Shown: positions 15,346 through 24,185, counted from the first letter of the stretch. The stretch is 64,000 nt of DNA from Cypionkella psychrotolerans (GCF_001294535.1 NZ_LGIC01000077.1:1-64000), one strand, 5' to 3'. The notes: generated by a model from the letters alone, not told the origin. Made by a program: numbers and translations.

Positions 15346-16245
15346 ATGATCCGCCTTGATGCATTGCGCGCGCTGGTGGCCGTGGCCGAACACGGCAATA
15401 TCAAAGATGCAGCCGAGCAATTACACCGCACGACATCCGCCCTGTCGATGACCCTGAAACAGATCGAGGATCGTCTGGGCGGCCCCTTGTTTGAGGCCGA
15501 CCGCAAACAGACGCTTACCGAGCTTGGCCTGTTGGTGCGCGACACGGGGGGTATCCTGCTGCGGGACTATGACCGCGCGATGGAGGCAATTGCCGCCCAT
15601 GCCGGGGCATTTTCCGGGCGGCTTCGGCTGGCCTCTGTGCCATCGGTTGCGGTGACGTTGCTGCCGCAAGCTCTGAGAGAGTTTCTGCAAACGCGGCCCG
15701 ATGTCGATGTGGAATTGGTGGATACCGACAGCACGGATGTCTGGCACATGGTAGAAAGTGGGCAGGTCGATATGGGTTTTGCCAGCGCCCCCAGCGAAAG
15801 CCTGCACCTGCGCTTTGATGCGCTGTTCCGCGAGCCATTCCGGCTGATCTGCCATTCGGCCTCTGTCATGGCGACCAAACCGGAACCGATTGAATGGCGT
15901 GATCTGGAAGATACCAACCTGATCATGAACGAGGCGCTGCGTGCCGTGCCCCAGCAAAACTTCAAGCACTTGACCGAGCGGTCACATCTGTCCGTGCGCA
16001 ACGTCAGTTCGCTTGTAGCGATGGTCGTGGCGGATATGGGCGTCACTTTGCTCCCCAATCTTGCGACGCTCAACCTGCCAGCAGACGTCGCCTGCCGCGC
16101 GCTCGCCGATGCAAGCTGCTGCAGAACCGTTGGCATCATCCAGCGGCCGGACAAAGTAGTCAGCCCTTTGGCAAAAGCCTTTCAAGCCACCTTCGCTCTT
16201 TCTGTCCGCAAACAGGGCAAAGTGGCGATGCTTGATGTGACCTGA
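15346..16245 (+). CDS. LysR-family transcriptional regulator
   Basis: A 299-residue LysR regulator with an N-terminal winged helix-turn-helix (residues 1-60, including AEHGNIKDAAEQL followed by TTSALSMTLKQIE) and a C-terminal periplasmic-binding-like effector domain beginning around residue 90 (GRLRLASVPSVA). It is divergent from the nine-gene operon led by the Ldh-family gene, the usual LysR arrangement, with a symmetric operator in the shared 104-bp gap. It probably senses the imported compound or a breakdown product. It ends five bases from the convergent DMT transporter gene. Confidence 0.92.
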   Translation: MIRLDALRALVAVAEHGNIKDAAEQLHRTTSALSMTLKQIEDRLGGPLFEADRKQTLTELGLLVRDTGGILLRDYDRAMEAIAAHAGAFSGRLRLASVPSVAVTLLPQALREFLQTRPDVDVELVDTDSTDVWHMVESGQVDMGFASAPSESLHLRFDALFREPFRLICHSASVMATKPEPIEWRDLEDTNLIMNEALRAVPQQNFKHLTERSHLSVRNVSSLVAMVVADMGVTLLPNLATLNLPADVACRALADASCCRTVGIIQRPDKVVSPLAKAFQATFALSVRKQGKVAMLDVT

Positions 16246-16250
16246 CCGCT

Positions 16251-17144
16251 TTACCCTGCAGGCGTCCCGACCCTTGGCGTTGGCGCTCCAACGCGCCGGG
16301 CGTCACGCGCCATGATCGTGATCACCAGCCCTGAAAGAACAAGTGCTGCACCGAACAGGAACGATGGCGTCAAAGTCTCATCGAAGAACACTACACCGTT
16401 GAACATCCCGACCAAGGGCATGAGCAAGGCAAAAGGGGCGACCTGATCCATTCGGTTTCGTTCGAGCAGGCCATACCATATCAGATAGGCCACCACAAAA
16501 GAGCCGACACCAAGGAATACTACTCCAAACCACTCATAGGCTGACCCGGTCATCAACCGGCCAAGATGATCATCCTCGACCAGCAGCGACGCGGCTAAAA
16601 GCTGTGGCACAGCCAGCAACGACATTGCGCCGATCAACTGACGGATGGAGTCGCGAGATCGGAGGCGGATCAGCGCTTGCCCCAGTCCCCAGCTTGCTGT
16701 CCCCGCTAAAATGCAGATTAGCCCCAGATAGGCTTCACCCGGTTTAGGCATGCCCACAACCACAGCAATGCCCAGGATCGCCAGCGCCACCCCAGCCATG
16801 CGCAGCGGGTTCAGCCGCTCCAGTCCCAAAAGCCACGCAGCCAGAATGGCGGATGGCACCTGCGCCTGCACCACAAGATTGGCCAGCGAGGTATCGACCA
16901 AAGATACCCCGTAAAAGATCAGCGCACTTTGCAGGCCAAAGCCAAAGACCGAAATGATGATCAGCCACCGCAGCGGTGTCTTGATGCCGCTGCTGGGTCG
17001 AAACAGGATCACACCGGCTATCGCATACATCATTGCAGTGGTGAAAAGCGGCTGAAAATGCTGCAATCCGCCCTTTCGAAGGGAGTAGCCCGTGGCCCAA
17101 AGGATCGGTGGCAGCAAGGCAAGAAACAGGTCACGTCTTCGCAT
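16251..17144 (-). CDS. EamA/DMT-superfamily permease
   Basis: A 297-residue membrane protein with ten predicted hydrophobic helices arranged as two EamA repeats, for example PPILWATGYSLRKGGL near the N terminus and a second repeat beginning around residue 150. Such proteins export amino acids, metabolites or small drugs. The C terminus is basic and cytoplasmic. It is convergent with the LysR gene and has no close partner on its own strand, so the substrate is unknown. Confidence 0.88.
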   Translation of the reverse strand: MRRRDLFLALLPPILWATGYSLRKGGLQHFQPLFTTAMMYAIAGVILFRPSSGIKTPLRWLIIISVFGFGLQSALIFYGVSLVDTSLANLVVQAQVPSAILAAWLLGLERLNPLRMAGVALAILGIAVVVGMPKPGEAYLGLICILAGTASWGLGQALIRLRSRDSIRQLIGAMSLLAVPQLLAASLLVEDDHLGRLMTGSAYEWFGVVFLGVGSFVVAYLIWYGLLERNRMDQVAPFALLMPLVGMFNGVVFFDETLTPSFLFGAALVLSGLVITIMARDARRVGAPTPRVGTPAG

Positions 17145-17323
17145 TTTCGAATGTCATTCCCGTTGGGGTTCGACCCTCGATATCGCAGATTTACTAGTCA
17201 GCCTGATCGAATAGCGACAGGCAGAAGATCGCAGGTCGTATATTTCGCGATGCTATTCATCTCCGATAATCTTTAGAGATCATGAAGGATGCTCGCGGTT
17301 TCCGGCAGCCGTGTCAGGCTTGC

Positions 17324-17681
17324 CTAAATCCGGTCTCGCCAGCGTGGCCCCCGCGCAAGTGCGGCCCGATAGGCGTCACGCAGGTCATCGGGCCTGTCTT
17401 GGGAGAAGACGTTGATCAAGAACGCTGCTTGACCACGATCCTTGCGCGGCTTGCCTTTTTCAGACCCACCGCGGCGGCGATCCGCAACGATCAACCTGTG
17501 TATCGCGAACTTCTCGGGGCGCGGTATTTGGACCTGTACCCCTGACCGATACAAGGGCTAGCGCCGGGATCGGCTCGGCAATAAGGAAATTCAGGTAGTT
17601 GAGCCCACGCGCGCTGACGCCGAGCGCGGGCAGAGGTTTGACCGTTTTTTCACCAAAGGCTGGCGTCAGAAATTCGACCAC
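17324..17681 (-). pseudogene. GSU2403-like nucleotidyltransferase-fold protein, C-terminal relic with frameshift
   Basis: Two adjacent minus-strand frames together read as the end of a nucleotidyltransferase-fold protein of the GSU2403 type: VEFLTPAFGEK, then LNYLNFLIAEPIPALAL, then after a one-base shift near 17551 YRSGVQVQIPRPEKFAIHRL with IVADRRRGG and the closing ARGPRWRDRI. Removing one G restores a continuous match. The N-terminal two thirds are missing. The surrounding 17145-17882 holds nothing else I can identify. Confidence 0.6.
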
Positions 17682-17882
17682 TTACCGCCACAAACAGAAA
17701 TCGCCCCGCGTGACCATCATGTTCTGTCCGCTCCCGAGCAGTGCTAGCATGGAGAATTTTGCGGTGAATTGCAAATGCCCAGCGGAACGATGACGGGTAA
17801 ACAATCGCTGTGGCCTTTCAGAGGCAACAGGCTATGCTGGGTGCGCTGTCGATTTGAGGCAGTGCTGAAAAGGATGAAGATC

Positions 17883-18014
17883 ATGGCCAAAGGCATGACC
17901 AAACGACGACGTGACGACAAAAAACCCAAGAAGGAAGTAGTGAAAGTGATCGCAGCTGCGCCAAGCCTGAAGAACGCAGTGGCGGTAAGCACCCCTAAAA
18001 CCAAGACCAAGTAA
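17883..18014 (+). CDS. Small basic protein of unknown function
   Basis: A 43-residue Lys/Arg-rich protein starting MAKGMTKRRRDDKKPKKE and ending in a Thr/Lys tail. The ATG follows AAAAGGATGAAG at a good distance, and a strong hairpin lies seven bases after the stop, so this looks like a real short transcript. Similar Lys-rich short proteins with a KKPKKE core occur in other alphaproteobacteria; I know of no function. Nucleic-acid binding is plausible from charge alone. Confidence 0.6.
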   Translation: MAKGMTKRRRDDKKPKKEVVKVIAAAPSLKNAVAVSTPKTKTK

Positions 18015-18020
18015 GACCAC

Positions 18021-18047
18021 AGGTCGGCGGCCCCTCCGGGCCGACCT
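18021..18047 (+). terminator. Hairpin terminator after the small basic protein gene
   Basis: AGGTCGG pairs with CCGACCT, and inside it CCC pairs with GGG around a CTCC loop, with a three-base bulge. There is no strong T run, so termination may be weak or need Rho. Confidence 0.6.
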
Positions 18048-18771
18048 GATATGGTTCAACGTCGACCGGAGATGCTGCCGACCATGCCCGATCAGGTTGG
18101 TGCAAAGGCTAACAACGAGCAACGTTGGTTGCTCGAACTTATGATTTCCGCAGAAAATCTGTGAACTTTTTTGTGTACTTAGTTGGGGTTTTGCCAACTT
18201 CATTGGCACATAGAATTTGGGATCCATCCAACTATGTGGTTTTCGGCGCAGATACGGAATTATGCTTAAACGTTTTAAGGGCAGGCAACTCAACTGCGTT
18301 CGCGGTTCGACTCTAGTCCGCTTTCGGCGCGAAGGCATCGAGACATCCGGCGCAGAGTTGAACCAACATTCGTGATTTTGTCGACGTTTCAGCTCTAGTG
18401 AGCAAAGCACGGGGTTTCAATCATTCAACAAACGATAATTCAAGGTAGAGCACTCTTTATGACTTATGCACCCGCGAGGGAAATGGAAACCATCCCCATT
18501 TTTGCCTAATCCAATGAATGTGAAGGGCTGTCCTTCGAACGTATCAGGTCGGATCATGTGACGCTCGACTGAGATATTGTCAGATTTCAAGCTCTGCTAA
18601 ACCAACAGACTCTGTATCAGCATGGACAGGTCTGCAGCAGCGAGTCGCTCGCAGGCTGCGCTTGAAACCACTAAAGCAAACTGATTTAACCTAAACTTGG
18701 CGAGTAAACAGCTTTCCCTAGCAAGCCAGGTTGGTCGGCGCAAATCAAACAATCAGAGATCAGACGCGAAG
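18048..18771. other. Gene-poor stretch, nothing recognised
   Basis: About 720 bases lower in GC than the surroundings. Open frames here are short and show no family pattern. A segment near 18290 has a TTCGACTCT string that resembles a tRNA T-loop, but no acceptor stem or anticodon arm can be drawn. Confidence 0.5.
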
Positions 18772-19989
18772 ATGACTGGCATGACAACCGCGAAGGCGCC
18801 CCGTCCCAGAACCTATGTTTCCTTGCTCGTGGTCCTAGGCCTGACCCATCTTCTGAACGACATGATGCAATCCCTGATCCCCGCTTCTTACCCCGTGCTG
18901 AAACAGTCATACGCGCTGGACTTCGTGCAGATCGGTCTTATCACAATGACCTTCCAGATCGCCGGAGCCTTGCTGCAACCGGTGATTGGTATGGTGACGG
19001 ACCGGCACCCTGCGCCGTATTCCCCTGTCGTAGGCATGATGTTCACGCTTTCCGGGTTAGTTAGCCTCGGCTTTGCGACCAACTATCCAATGATCCTTGT
19101 CTCGGTTGCCCTAATCGGCATCGGCTCGTCGATCTTCCACCCTGAAGCGACGCGGATGGCGCGCTATGCGGCGGGTCGCAGGCAAGGATTTGCACAAGGA
19201 ATATTTCAGGTCGGCGGACAAGCCGGAGGATCGCTTGGACCCGTTTTCGCTGCACTGATCATTGTCCCTTGGGGGCAGCCAAGCCTGGCTTGGTTCGCCG
19301 TCGCAGCCTTACTGGCCATGGCGCTGCTGATCTGGATCGGCAGCAAGCAGCGTCTAATCAGCGCTGAATTCGTAGCGGCGCGCGAGGGGCACCGCAAGGC
19401 TACCGCCGGGGTTCCAGGTCATGCCCCTCGAACCATCGGCATTGGCCTTGTCGTCCTGACGTTGCTTATGTTCACCAAGAATGCCTATGGCGAAAGTTTC
19501 CGGTCCTTCTACACCTTCTATCTGATCGAGCGGTTCGGTCTTTCCATTTCCGCGTCGCAGCTGATGTTGTTCATCTTTCTCTTGGCCGCAGCAATCGGTG
19601 TGCTGATCGGCGGTATTGTCGGCGACAGGATCGGGCGCTACCGGATCATCTGGATTTCTGTCCTGGGCCCGCTGCCATTGACGCTTATTCTTCCTTATGC
19701 GGACCTCTTCTGGACAGGCGTGCTGACGGTCATGATCAACCTGGTGATGGCAAGCGCCTTCGCTTCGATCCTGATCTATGCGATGGAATTGCTACCCAAC
19801 AGGATCGGCCTGATTGGAGGCCTGTTCTACGGCCTCAACTTCGGGCTTGGTGGCATTGCGGCAGCACTTCTTGGCCTGCTGGCTGACAGCTTCGGCGTGG
19901 AAACGGTGTATCGGATTTGCTCTTTCCTGCCTCTTGCGGGGTTGCTTGCCTGGTTCCTGCCGCGACTCGACGAGGAACGACAGCAATGA
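18772..19989 (+). CDS. Fosmidomycin-resistance (Fsr)-like MFS transporter
   Basis: A 405-residue major-facilitator protein with twelve hydrophobic helices. The opening LGLTHLLNDMMQSLIPASYP is characteristic of Fsr-type exporters, and the loop GDRIGRYRIIW after the second half's helices fits the MFS motif. The frame extends upstream to a TTG at 18697, but the ATG at 18772 starts directly before a normal MFS N terminus. The stop overlaps the next gene's ATG (ATGA), so it is co-translated with the nitronate monooxygenase. Confidence 0.85.
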   Translation: MTGMTTAKAPRPRTYVSLLVVLGLTHLLNDMMQSLIPASYPVLKQSYALDFVQIGLITMTFQIAGALLQPVIGMVTDRHPAPYSPVVGMMFTLSGLVSLGFATNYPMILVSVALIGIGSSIFHPEATRMARYAAGRRQGFAQGIFQVGGQAGGSLGPVFAALIIVPWGQPSLAWFAVAALLAMALLIWIGSKQRLISAEFVAAREGHRKATAGVPGHAPRTIGIGLVVLTLLMFTKNAYGESFRSFYTFYLIERFGLSISASQLMLFIFLLAAAIGVLIGGIVGDRIGRYRIIWISVLGPLPLTLILPYADLFWTGVLTVMINLVMASAFASILIYAMELLPNRIGLIGGLFYGLNFGLGGIAAALLGLLADSFGVETVYRICSFLPLAGLLAWFLPRLDEERQQ

Positions 19990-21014
19990 ATGGCCGCGGC
20001 CTACACACTCCTGTCTGCGATCTTCTGGGCTGCAACCTGCCAATCCTGCTTGCGGGCATGGGCGGCGTGGCTCGGTCCGAACTAGTGGCGGCGGTTGCGC
20101 AGGCGGGGGGCTACGGCATCCTTGGCATGGTGCGGGAAACACCTGCGTTCATCGCACAGGAAATTGACACAGTGCGGGCCCGCACTGACCGACCCTTCGC
20201 GGTGAACCTGATCCCTGCCGCCACCGATCCTGGCCTGCTGGACGCCGAACTTGGCACCTGCCTTGACCGCGCCGTGCCCGCGATGTGCTTTTTCTGGGAC
20301 GTGGTGCCGTCGGCCGTGAAGCGGGCCAAGGCTGCGGGCTGTCTGGTGCTGCATCAGGTTGGATCGCTGACCGCAGCGCTGGCCGCCGAGGCGGCAGGCG
20401 CGGATGTGCTGATCGTGCAGGGGGTCGAAGCGGGGGGCCATGTACATGGTAAGGCATCAGCCCTGGTCCTTGTTGAACAGGTGGTGCGCCATACCGGACT
20501 GCCGGTGATCGCATCGGGCGGATTTGCCACCGGGGCCAGCCTGATTGCGGCGCTGGCGCTCGGGGCCCAAGGTATCCACTGCGGCACCGCCTTTCTGGCT
20601 ACGGTCGAATCCTTTGCCCATGACGATCACAAGGCCCGCGTCTTAGCAGCCATGGCCGAAGATACCGTTCATACCGACATCTATGCGCTGAACTGGCCAC
20701 CCAACACGCCGGTCCGGGTGATCCGCAATTCGGTGATTGACGGCCTTGGTCCCAACCTGATGGGAAATCGACCCGATCTCTTGCCGCGCGAGGTGATTGC
20801 CGATGAAGAGGGTCGTCCGCTACTCAAATACAGCACCGACTCCCCGTTGCGCACGACAACTGGAGATCTTGAGGCAATGGCGATCTATGCCGGGCAAAGC
20901 GCCGCGCTGATCAACACGCTGCCAACGGCGGCCGGGCGGATTGACGCGATCATGGGCGAGGCGCAGATAGCGCTTGCCCGCCTTGCGACCCTGACAGCCG
21001 GAGGGCGCGCATGA
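19986..21014 (+). CDS. Nitronate monooxygenase (2-nitropropane dioxygenase family)
   Basis: FMN-dependent TIM-barrel enzyme that oxidises alkyl nitronates such as propionate 3-nitronate. The family signature GVEAGGHVHG and the flavin-phosphate strand IASGGFATG are intact, and the N terminus (CNLPILLAGMGGVAR) is typical. The ATG overlaps the MFS stop and the gene's own stop overlaps the next ATG, giving a three-gene operon with the MFS and cyclo-ligase genes. About 342 residues, complete. Confidence 0.88.
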   Translation: MNGRGLHTPVCDLLGCNLPILLAGMGGVARSELVAAVAQAGGYGILGMVRETPAFIAQEIDTVRARTDRPFAVNLIPAATDPGLLDAELGTCLDRAVPAMCFFWDVVPSAVKRAKAAGCLVLHQVGSLTAALAAEAAGADVLIVQGVEAGGHVHGKASALVLVEQVVRHTGLPVIASGGFATGASLIAALALGAQGIHCGTAFLATVESFAHDDHKARVLAAMAEDTVHTDIYALNWPPNTPVRVIRNSVIDGLGPNLMGNRPDLLPREVIADEEGRPLLKYSTDSPLRTTTGDLEAMAIYAGQSAALINTLPTAAGRIDAIMGEAQIALARLATLTAGGRA

Positions 21015-21718
21015 CCGCAGATGAAGACGAACCGAAGGGCTACGCCTCGCCCCCGTGCCTCGCGCCTGAGATTGACCCGACATATTTCGACCCTCTCGCC
21101 GTTAACTCCACGCAGGCCCTCGATGTCGCGCGCTGGCGAAAGGCCGCGCGCGCGCGGCTGCTGGCCGATCGTGCCGCACTTTCGGTCTCTGTGCGTCAGG
21201 ACGCCGTCGAACGGATTGCCCCGCATCTGGAGGCAGTGATTGCTGCCCGGTTTGGGCAAATGCGAGGGCTGACGGTATCGGCTTGGTGGCCGATCAAGGC
21301 CGAGCTGAACCTGCGGCACTGGCTGACCGATCTTGTCGCACGGGGTGTGACCGTAGCGCTGCCGGTCGTGCTGATCCCCGGCACGCCGCTGGTGTTCCGG
21401 CCCTGGACGCCAGATTGCAAGATGGTGCAGGGGTTCTGGAAGATCCCGGTTCCGGCCGATGGTCCAGAGGTGGTGCCCGACGTAGCCCTTGCTCCGGTCG
21501 TAGGCTGGGATGCGGCGGGCTTCCGGCTGGGCTACGGTGGCGGCTATTTCGACCGCACGCTTGCCGCCCTTGACCCCCCCGCCTTTGCCATAGGTGTGGG
21601 ACTGTATGCAGCGCAGGTTCCCACGATTTTTCCCCAGCCGCATGACATCGTCATGGACATGATCGTGACCGAAACCGGCCCGCAGGTCGGCCCGAAAGGG
21701 GCCATCAGCCCCCGCTGA
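21011..21718 (+). CDS. 5-formyltetrahydrofolate cyclo-ligase
   Basis: Converts 5-formyl-THF to 5,10-methenyl-THF with ATP. The family hallmarks are present: RKAARARLLADR in the N-terminal ATP-binding region and the C-terminal LGYGGGYFDRTLA motif that binds substrate and metal. At 235 residues it is about 30-40 longer than typical because of an acidic N-terminal extension. The start overlaps the upstream stop. The last 14 bp overlap the convergent TSUP permease gene. Confidence 0.9.
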   Translation: MTADEDEPKGYASPPCLAPEIDPTYFDPLAVNSTQALDVARWRKAARARLLADRAALSVSVRQDAVERIAPHLEAVIAARFGQMRGLTVSAWWPIKAELNLRHWLTDLVARGVTVALPVVLIPGTPLVFRPWTPDCKMVQGFWKIPVPADGPEVVPDVALAPVVGWDAAGFRLGYGGGYFDRTLAALDPPAFAIGVGLYAAQVPTIFPQPHDIVMDMIVTETGPQVGPKGAISPR

Positions 21719-22457
21719 CCAGCCGCCAGAAGAACACCGCGCTCATGGTGAACCCGACGGTTGCGATTACGCCCTGGACCACGATTTTCGGCAAAGCCCG
21801 TGCCAGTGGGGCCCCGGCATAGCCCCCCACCGTGGCCGCGATCATCATCACCACGGCCTGCGGCCAGGCAACCAGACCCGCCGCAGCAAAGACCGCCACC
21901 GAAATCGCCGACAACAGAAAGCTGAGGCCCGATTTCAGGGCGTTCATGCCGTTAAGATCGGTCATCCCCCACAGCGCGAACAGCGCCAGCAGCACGATCC
22001 CCAACCCGCCGTTGAAATAGCCGCCGTAAACCGCAACCAAGAACAGACCCAACGCCCCCTCAGGAGCCATTGTGCGGGACTTTCCAGCTGCCCATCGGCG
22101 GAGCCTGTCGCCGAATAGAAAGGCGAAGGTGGCGCCCAACAGCAAGAACGGGACCACTACCGCAAAAGCCTCATTCGACGATACCAGCAGCAGACCAGAT
22201 CCAACCAGTCCACCGGTCAAGGTGATCGCTGCGAGGCGGTAAAGCCGCTTGCGATCAAAAGCCTGCAATTCCGCGCGAAAACCCATCACGCCACCAAAGT
22301 AGCCCGGAAAGACCGCGACAGTGCTGGTCGCATTTGCCATCACCGGAGGAAGGCCGATGAACACCAGTGCGGGGAACGTCAGAAAGGTGCCCCCGCCCGC
22401 AACTGTATTCAGAATACCAGCCCCAAAGGCAGCAGCAGTCAATATCAACGTTTCCAT
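21705..22457 (-). CDS. TSUP (TauE/SafE) family sulfite/sulfonate exporter-like permease
   Basis: A 250-residue membrane protein with about eight helices and the TSUP pattern GAGILNTVAGGGTFLTFPAL, followed by NATSTVAVFPG. I start it at the ATG at 22457, giving the standard length; a frame reaching 22601 adds a non-membrane leader. Family members export sulfite, sulfoacetate or similar anions. Its tail overlaps the convergent cyclo-ligase gene. Confidence 0.88.
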   Translation of the reverse strand: METLILTAAAFGAGILNTVAGGGTFLTFPALVFIGLPPVMANATSTVAVFPGYFGGVMGFRAELQAFDRKRLYRLAAITLTGGLVGSGLLLVSSNEAFAVVVPFLLLGATFAFLFGDRLRRWAAGKSRTMAPEGALGLFLVAVYGGYFNGGLGIVLLALFALWGMTDLNGMNALKSGLSFLLSAISVAVFAAAGLVAWPQAVVMMIAATVGGYAGAPLARALPKIVVQGVIATVGFTMSAVFFWRLVSGG

Positions 22458-22509
22458 TGTGTTCTTCTTTCTCCAATTTCGCCGCTCAGTTTGCAACCTG
22501 TCCGCCTTG

Positions 22510-22962
22510 TCAGGCCGCAGGCTCGACATCAACGACCACAATGGACAGGATTGCGCCGCCTTCGCACAAAAGCGGCGCGCGTTGTCCGATCCGCATGCCA
22601 ATTAGCGTCGCACCCAAAAGCGAAGGCACCGCAATAACGCGTTGGAGCTGATCACCATGCTTTTCTTTATGAACAAGCAATCCGCTCTGGACCGAACCCC
22701 CGTTAACCGAATAGGAAACGCGACACCCACTCGTGACAATGTCTTGCTCAACTGGCGTTGTAATCGTTTCGATGTTCGCAATCTTGTTGTGCAGAACATA
22801 AGCCAGCAACGTCCAAAATGGTGCCTTTTCTCGCTCGCAGGCCTCCAGATGGCGTTGAAGCTGCTCATGGTCGGTATCCGGTAGCACAGACCGAGATCGG
22901 CGCCGAAGCACACTCTTGAGCGCAGGGAAGACTTCGGTTCGAGTATGAAGCTTGATAGCCAT
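22510..22962 (-). CDS. Rnk/GreA-GreB C-terminal-domain protein
   Basis: A 150-residue protein with an N-terminal helical region (REKAPFWTLLAYVLHNKIAN) and a C-terminal FKBP-like domain shared by GreA, GreB and Rnk, seen in VSYSVNGGSVQSG, then HKEKHGDQLQRVIAVPSLLG and IGMRIGQRAPL. Rnk-type proteins bind RNA polymerase through this domain. The ATG at 22962 has GGAGAG upstream. The upstream leader contains a nested hairpin at 23016-23060, which might affect its expression. Paralog choice (Rnk versus Gre-like) is uncertain. Confidence 0.78.
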   Translation of the reverse strand: MAIKLHTRTEVFPALKSVLRRRSRSVLPDTDHEQLQRHLEACEREKAPFWTLLAYVLHNKIANIETITTPVEQDIVTSGCRVSYSVNGGSVQSGLLVHKEKHGDQLQRVIAVPSLLGATLIGMRIGQRAPLLCEGGAILSIVVVDVEPAA

Positions 22963-23015
22963 TATGTCTCTCCTGACGGCGCGCCGTCTCATGCGTTTTA
23001 AAAAATGCAATGAGG

Positions 23016-23060
23016 CCCCGAGAGGTTCAACAGGCGCACAAGCGCCTAGACCGCTCGGGG
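23016..23060. promoter_or_regulatory. Nested stem-loop upstream of the Rnk-like gene
   Basis: An outer 7-bp stem (CCCCGAG / CTCGGGG) encloses a perfect 6-bp stem (AGGCGC / GCGCCT) with an ACAA loop. It lies 54 bp before the ATG of the minus-strand Rnk-like gene, inside its likely leader. No T run follows directly in either direction, so a terminator is unlikely; a folded 5' leader or small RNA is possible. Confidence 0.5.
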
Positions 23061-23351
23061 AACAGGGCGGTGCAGCAATAGAAACCGGAAATGGTTTTCG
23101 TAGCTTACCATGCAGGGAAGCTAGGAACACAGGGCGGACAAGTCAATTGGCGCCCGGCACGCGAAGGTGCGACGCGTCAGACTTGTGACACAAAGCTGAT
23201 GCTCTCGGCGCTTTCGTGCCGATTGCGGCCAGCCGCGTGTCATGGCCGGGTTGCAAGCGAGTACATGCTGGGCCATCTTAAGCGCATGACGATGTTCAGC
23301 TTCCATATGAGAGCCCTGCGTTTCGTAGGTATCCTTCTGAACCGCCGGTAG

Positions 23352-23398
23352 CCCCGGGCGGGTCAGGCTATAATGCCTGACTGCGCCACGGGGTTTTT
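23352..23398 (+). terminator. Strong intrinsic terminator without an assigned gene
   Basis: A long stem (CCCCG, GGCG and GTCAGGC on the 5' arm pairing with GCCTGAC, CGCC and CGGGG) with a TATAAT loop is followed at once by TTTTT. This is the best rho-independent terminator in the window. No convincing protein gene ends before it on the plus strand, so it may close a small RNA or a very short coding transcript starting between about 23060 and 23300. Confidence 0.8.
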
Positions 23399-23522
23399 CA
23401 GACCAAACATTTCTCAATGCGCCCAAACAGATAGCAGCATTCGTACTGCGCCGAATCGCAGAAATGCGACGTGCAGCGTCTTGAGATGTCTGGATTCATC
23501 GGTTTCAAGATAGGAAAAAAAC

Positions 23523-23822
23523 ATGTCTATCAGTATCAAACACCAGATGCCTAGCGCGACCGTAGTGCGCAGTGCCGGGATGAAAAAAGGCGCCGGCTTT
23601 CGGCTGTGGTGGCAGAGCGTTATCAGAAGTTGGCAACGGCGAAAGATGATCGCCGTACTTTCCGCGCTGGATGATCGTATCCTTCAGGATATCGGGATGC
23701 ACCGGGGTGAGATTGAGCGCGTCGTTGACGGGTTCGATGACCGTGAACTGCGGATGACCCCTGTCGCACCGGAGTCGAAGCCCATTGATCTTGTCTATGC
23801 AGAGTTCAGACGGGCGGCGTGA
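23523..23822 (+). CDS. DUF1127 (YjiS-like) small protein
   Basis: A 99-residue protein whose middle carries the DUF1127 core: a Trp-rich basic helix (FRLWWQSVIRSWQRRKM) followed by LDDRILQDIGMHRGEIE. DUF1127 proteins of Rhodobacter and relatives are short, Arg-rich and linked to stress responses and RNA metabolism. The ATG follows an AGGAAAA site. The C-terminal extension of about 25 residues after the core is longer than usual. It lies 125 bp downstream of the strong terminator. Confidence 0.85.
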   Translation: MSISIKHQMPSATVVRSAGMKKGAGFRLWWQSVIRSWQRRKMIAVLSALDDRILQDIGMHRGEIERVVDGFDDRELRMTPVAPESKPIDLVYAEFRRAA

Positions 23823-23915
23823 CCGACCTGTCTTGCTGCTGGCTTGGCGCCATTCGGAAAGATTGGCGCGAAGCAACCGGGCAATTACATTTTTGCGATT
23901 AGATGGAGACGTCAC

Positions 23916-24185
23916 ATGCTGCGCAGCACCGATTTGGAAAATCTGTTCCCACATTTTTTCGGCCCGGCCCAGACCGAGATCGCGCGATGGGAGGATGACG
24001 GAGGCAGTCGCATTGGCGGCGGCTCTTTCCGGTCTACTTCGCATTTCAACCTGATCGATATCGGACGGGCCTCTTGCACTTGCGCAGATGCAGACGGGAT
24101 CTATATGGCTCTGACTGTCGCAGTGGTCTGTACTGCGGCCTCGGACTCGGAGATGCTTGCGCCATTCGGGGACGGCTCAAAATAG
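23916..24185 (+). CDS. Hypothetical protein, 89 residues
   Basis: An open frame starting MLRSTDLENLFPHFFGPAQ, behind GGAG at a good distance. It contains a short acidic stretch and a Cys-rich middle, with no recognised family. A hairpin at 24221-24247 shortly after the stop fits a separate transcript. Could be real, but conservation is unknown. Confidence 0.4.
   Translation: MLRSTDLENLFPHFFGPAQTEIARWEDDGGSRIGGGSFRSTSHFNLIDIGRASCTCADADGIYMALTVAVVCTAASDSEMLAPFGDGSK

Noticed and set aside
18270-18320. tRNA-like TTCGACTCT string
   Set aside because: No matching acceptor, D or anticodon stems could be drawn around it.
17832-18410. Minus-strand frame of 192 codons across the small basic gene
   Set aside because: No recognisable pattern, no ribosome-binding site and it crosses the hairpin at 18021-18047.
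23121-23426. Minus-strand frame of 101 codons near the orphan terminator
   Set aside because: It runs through the terminator hairpin and has no family resemblance or good start site.
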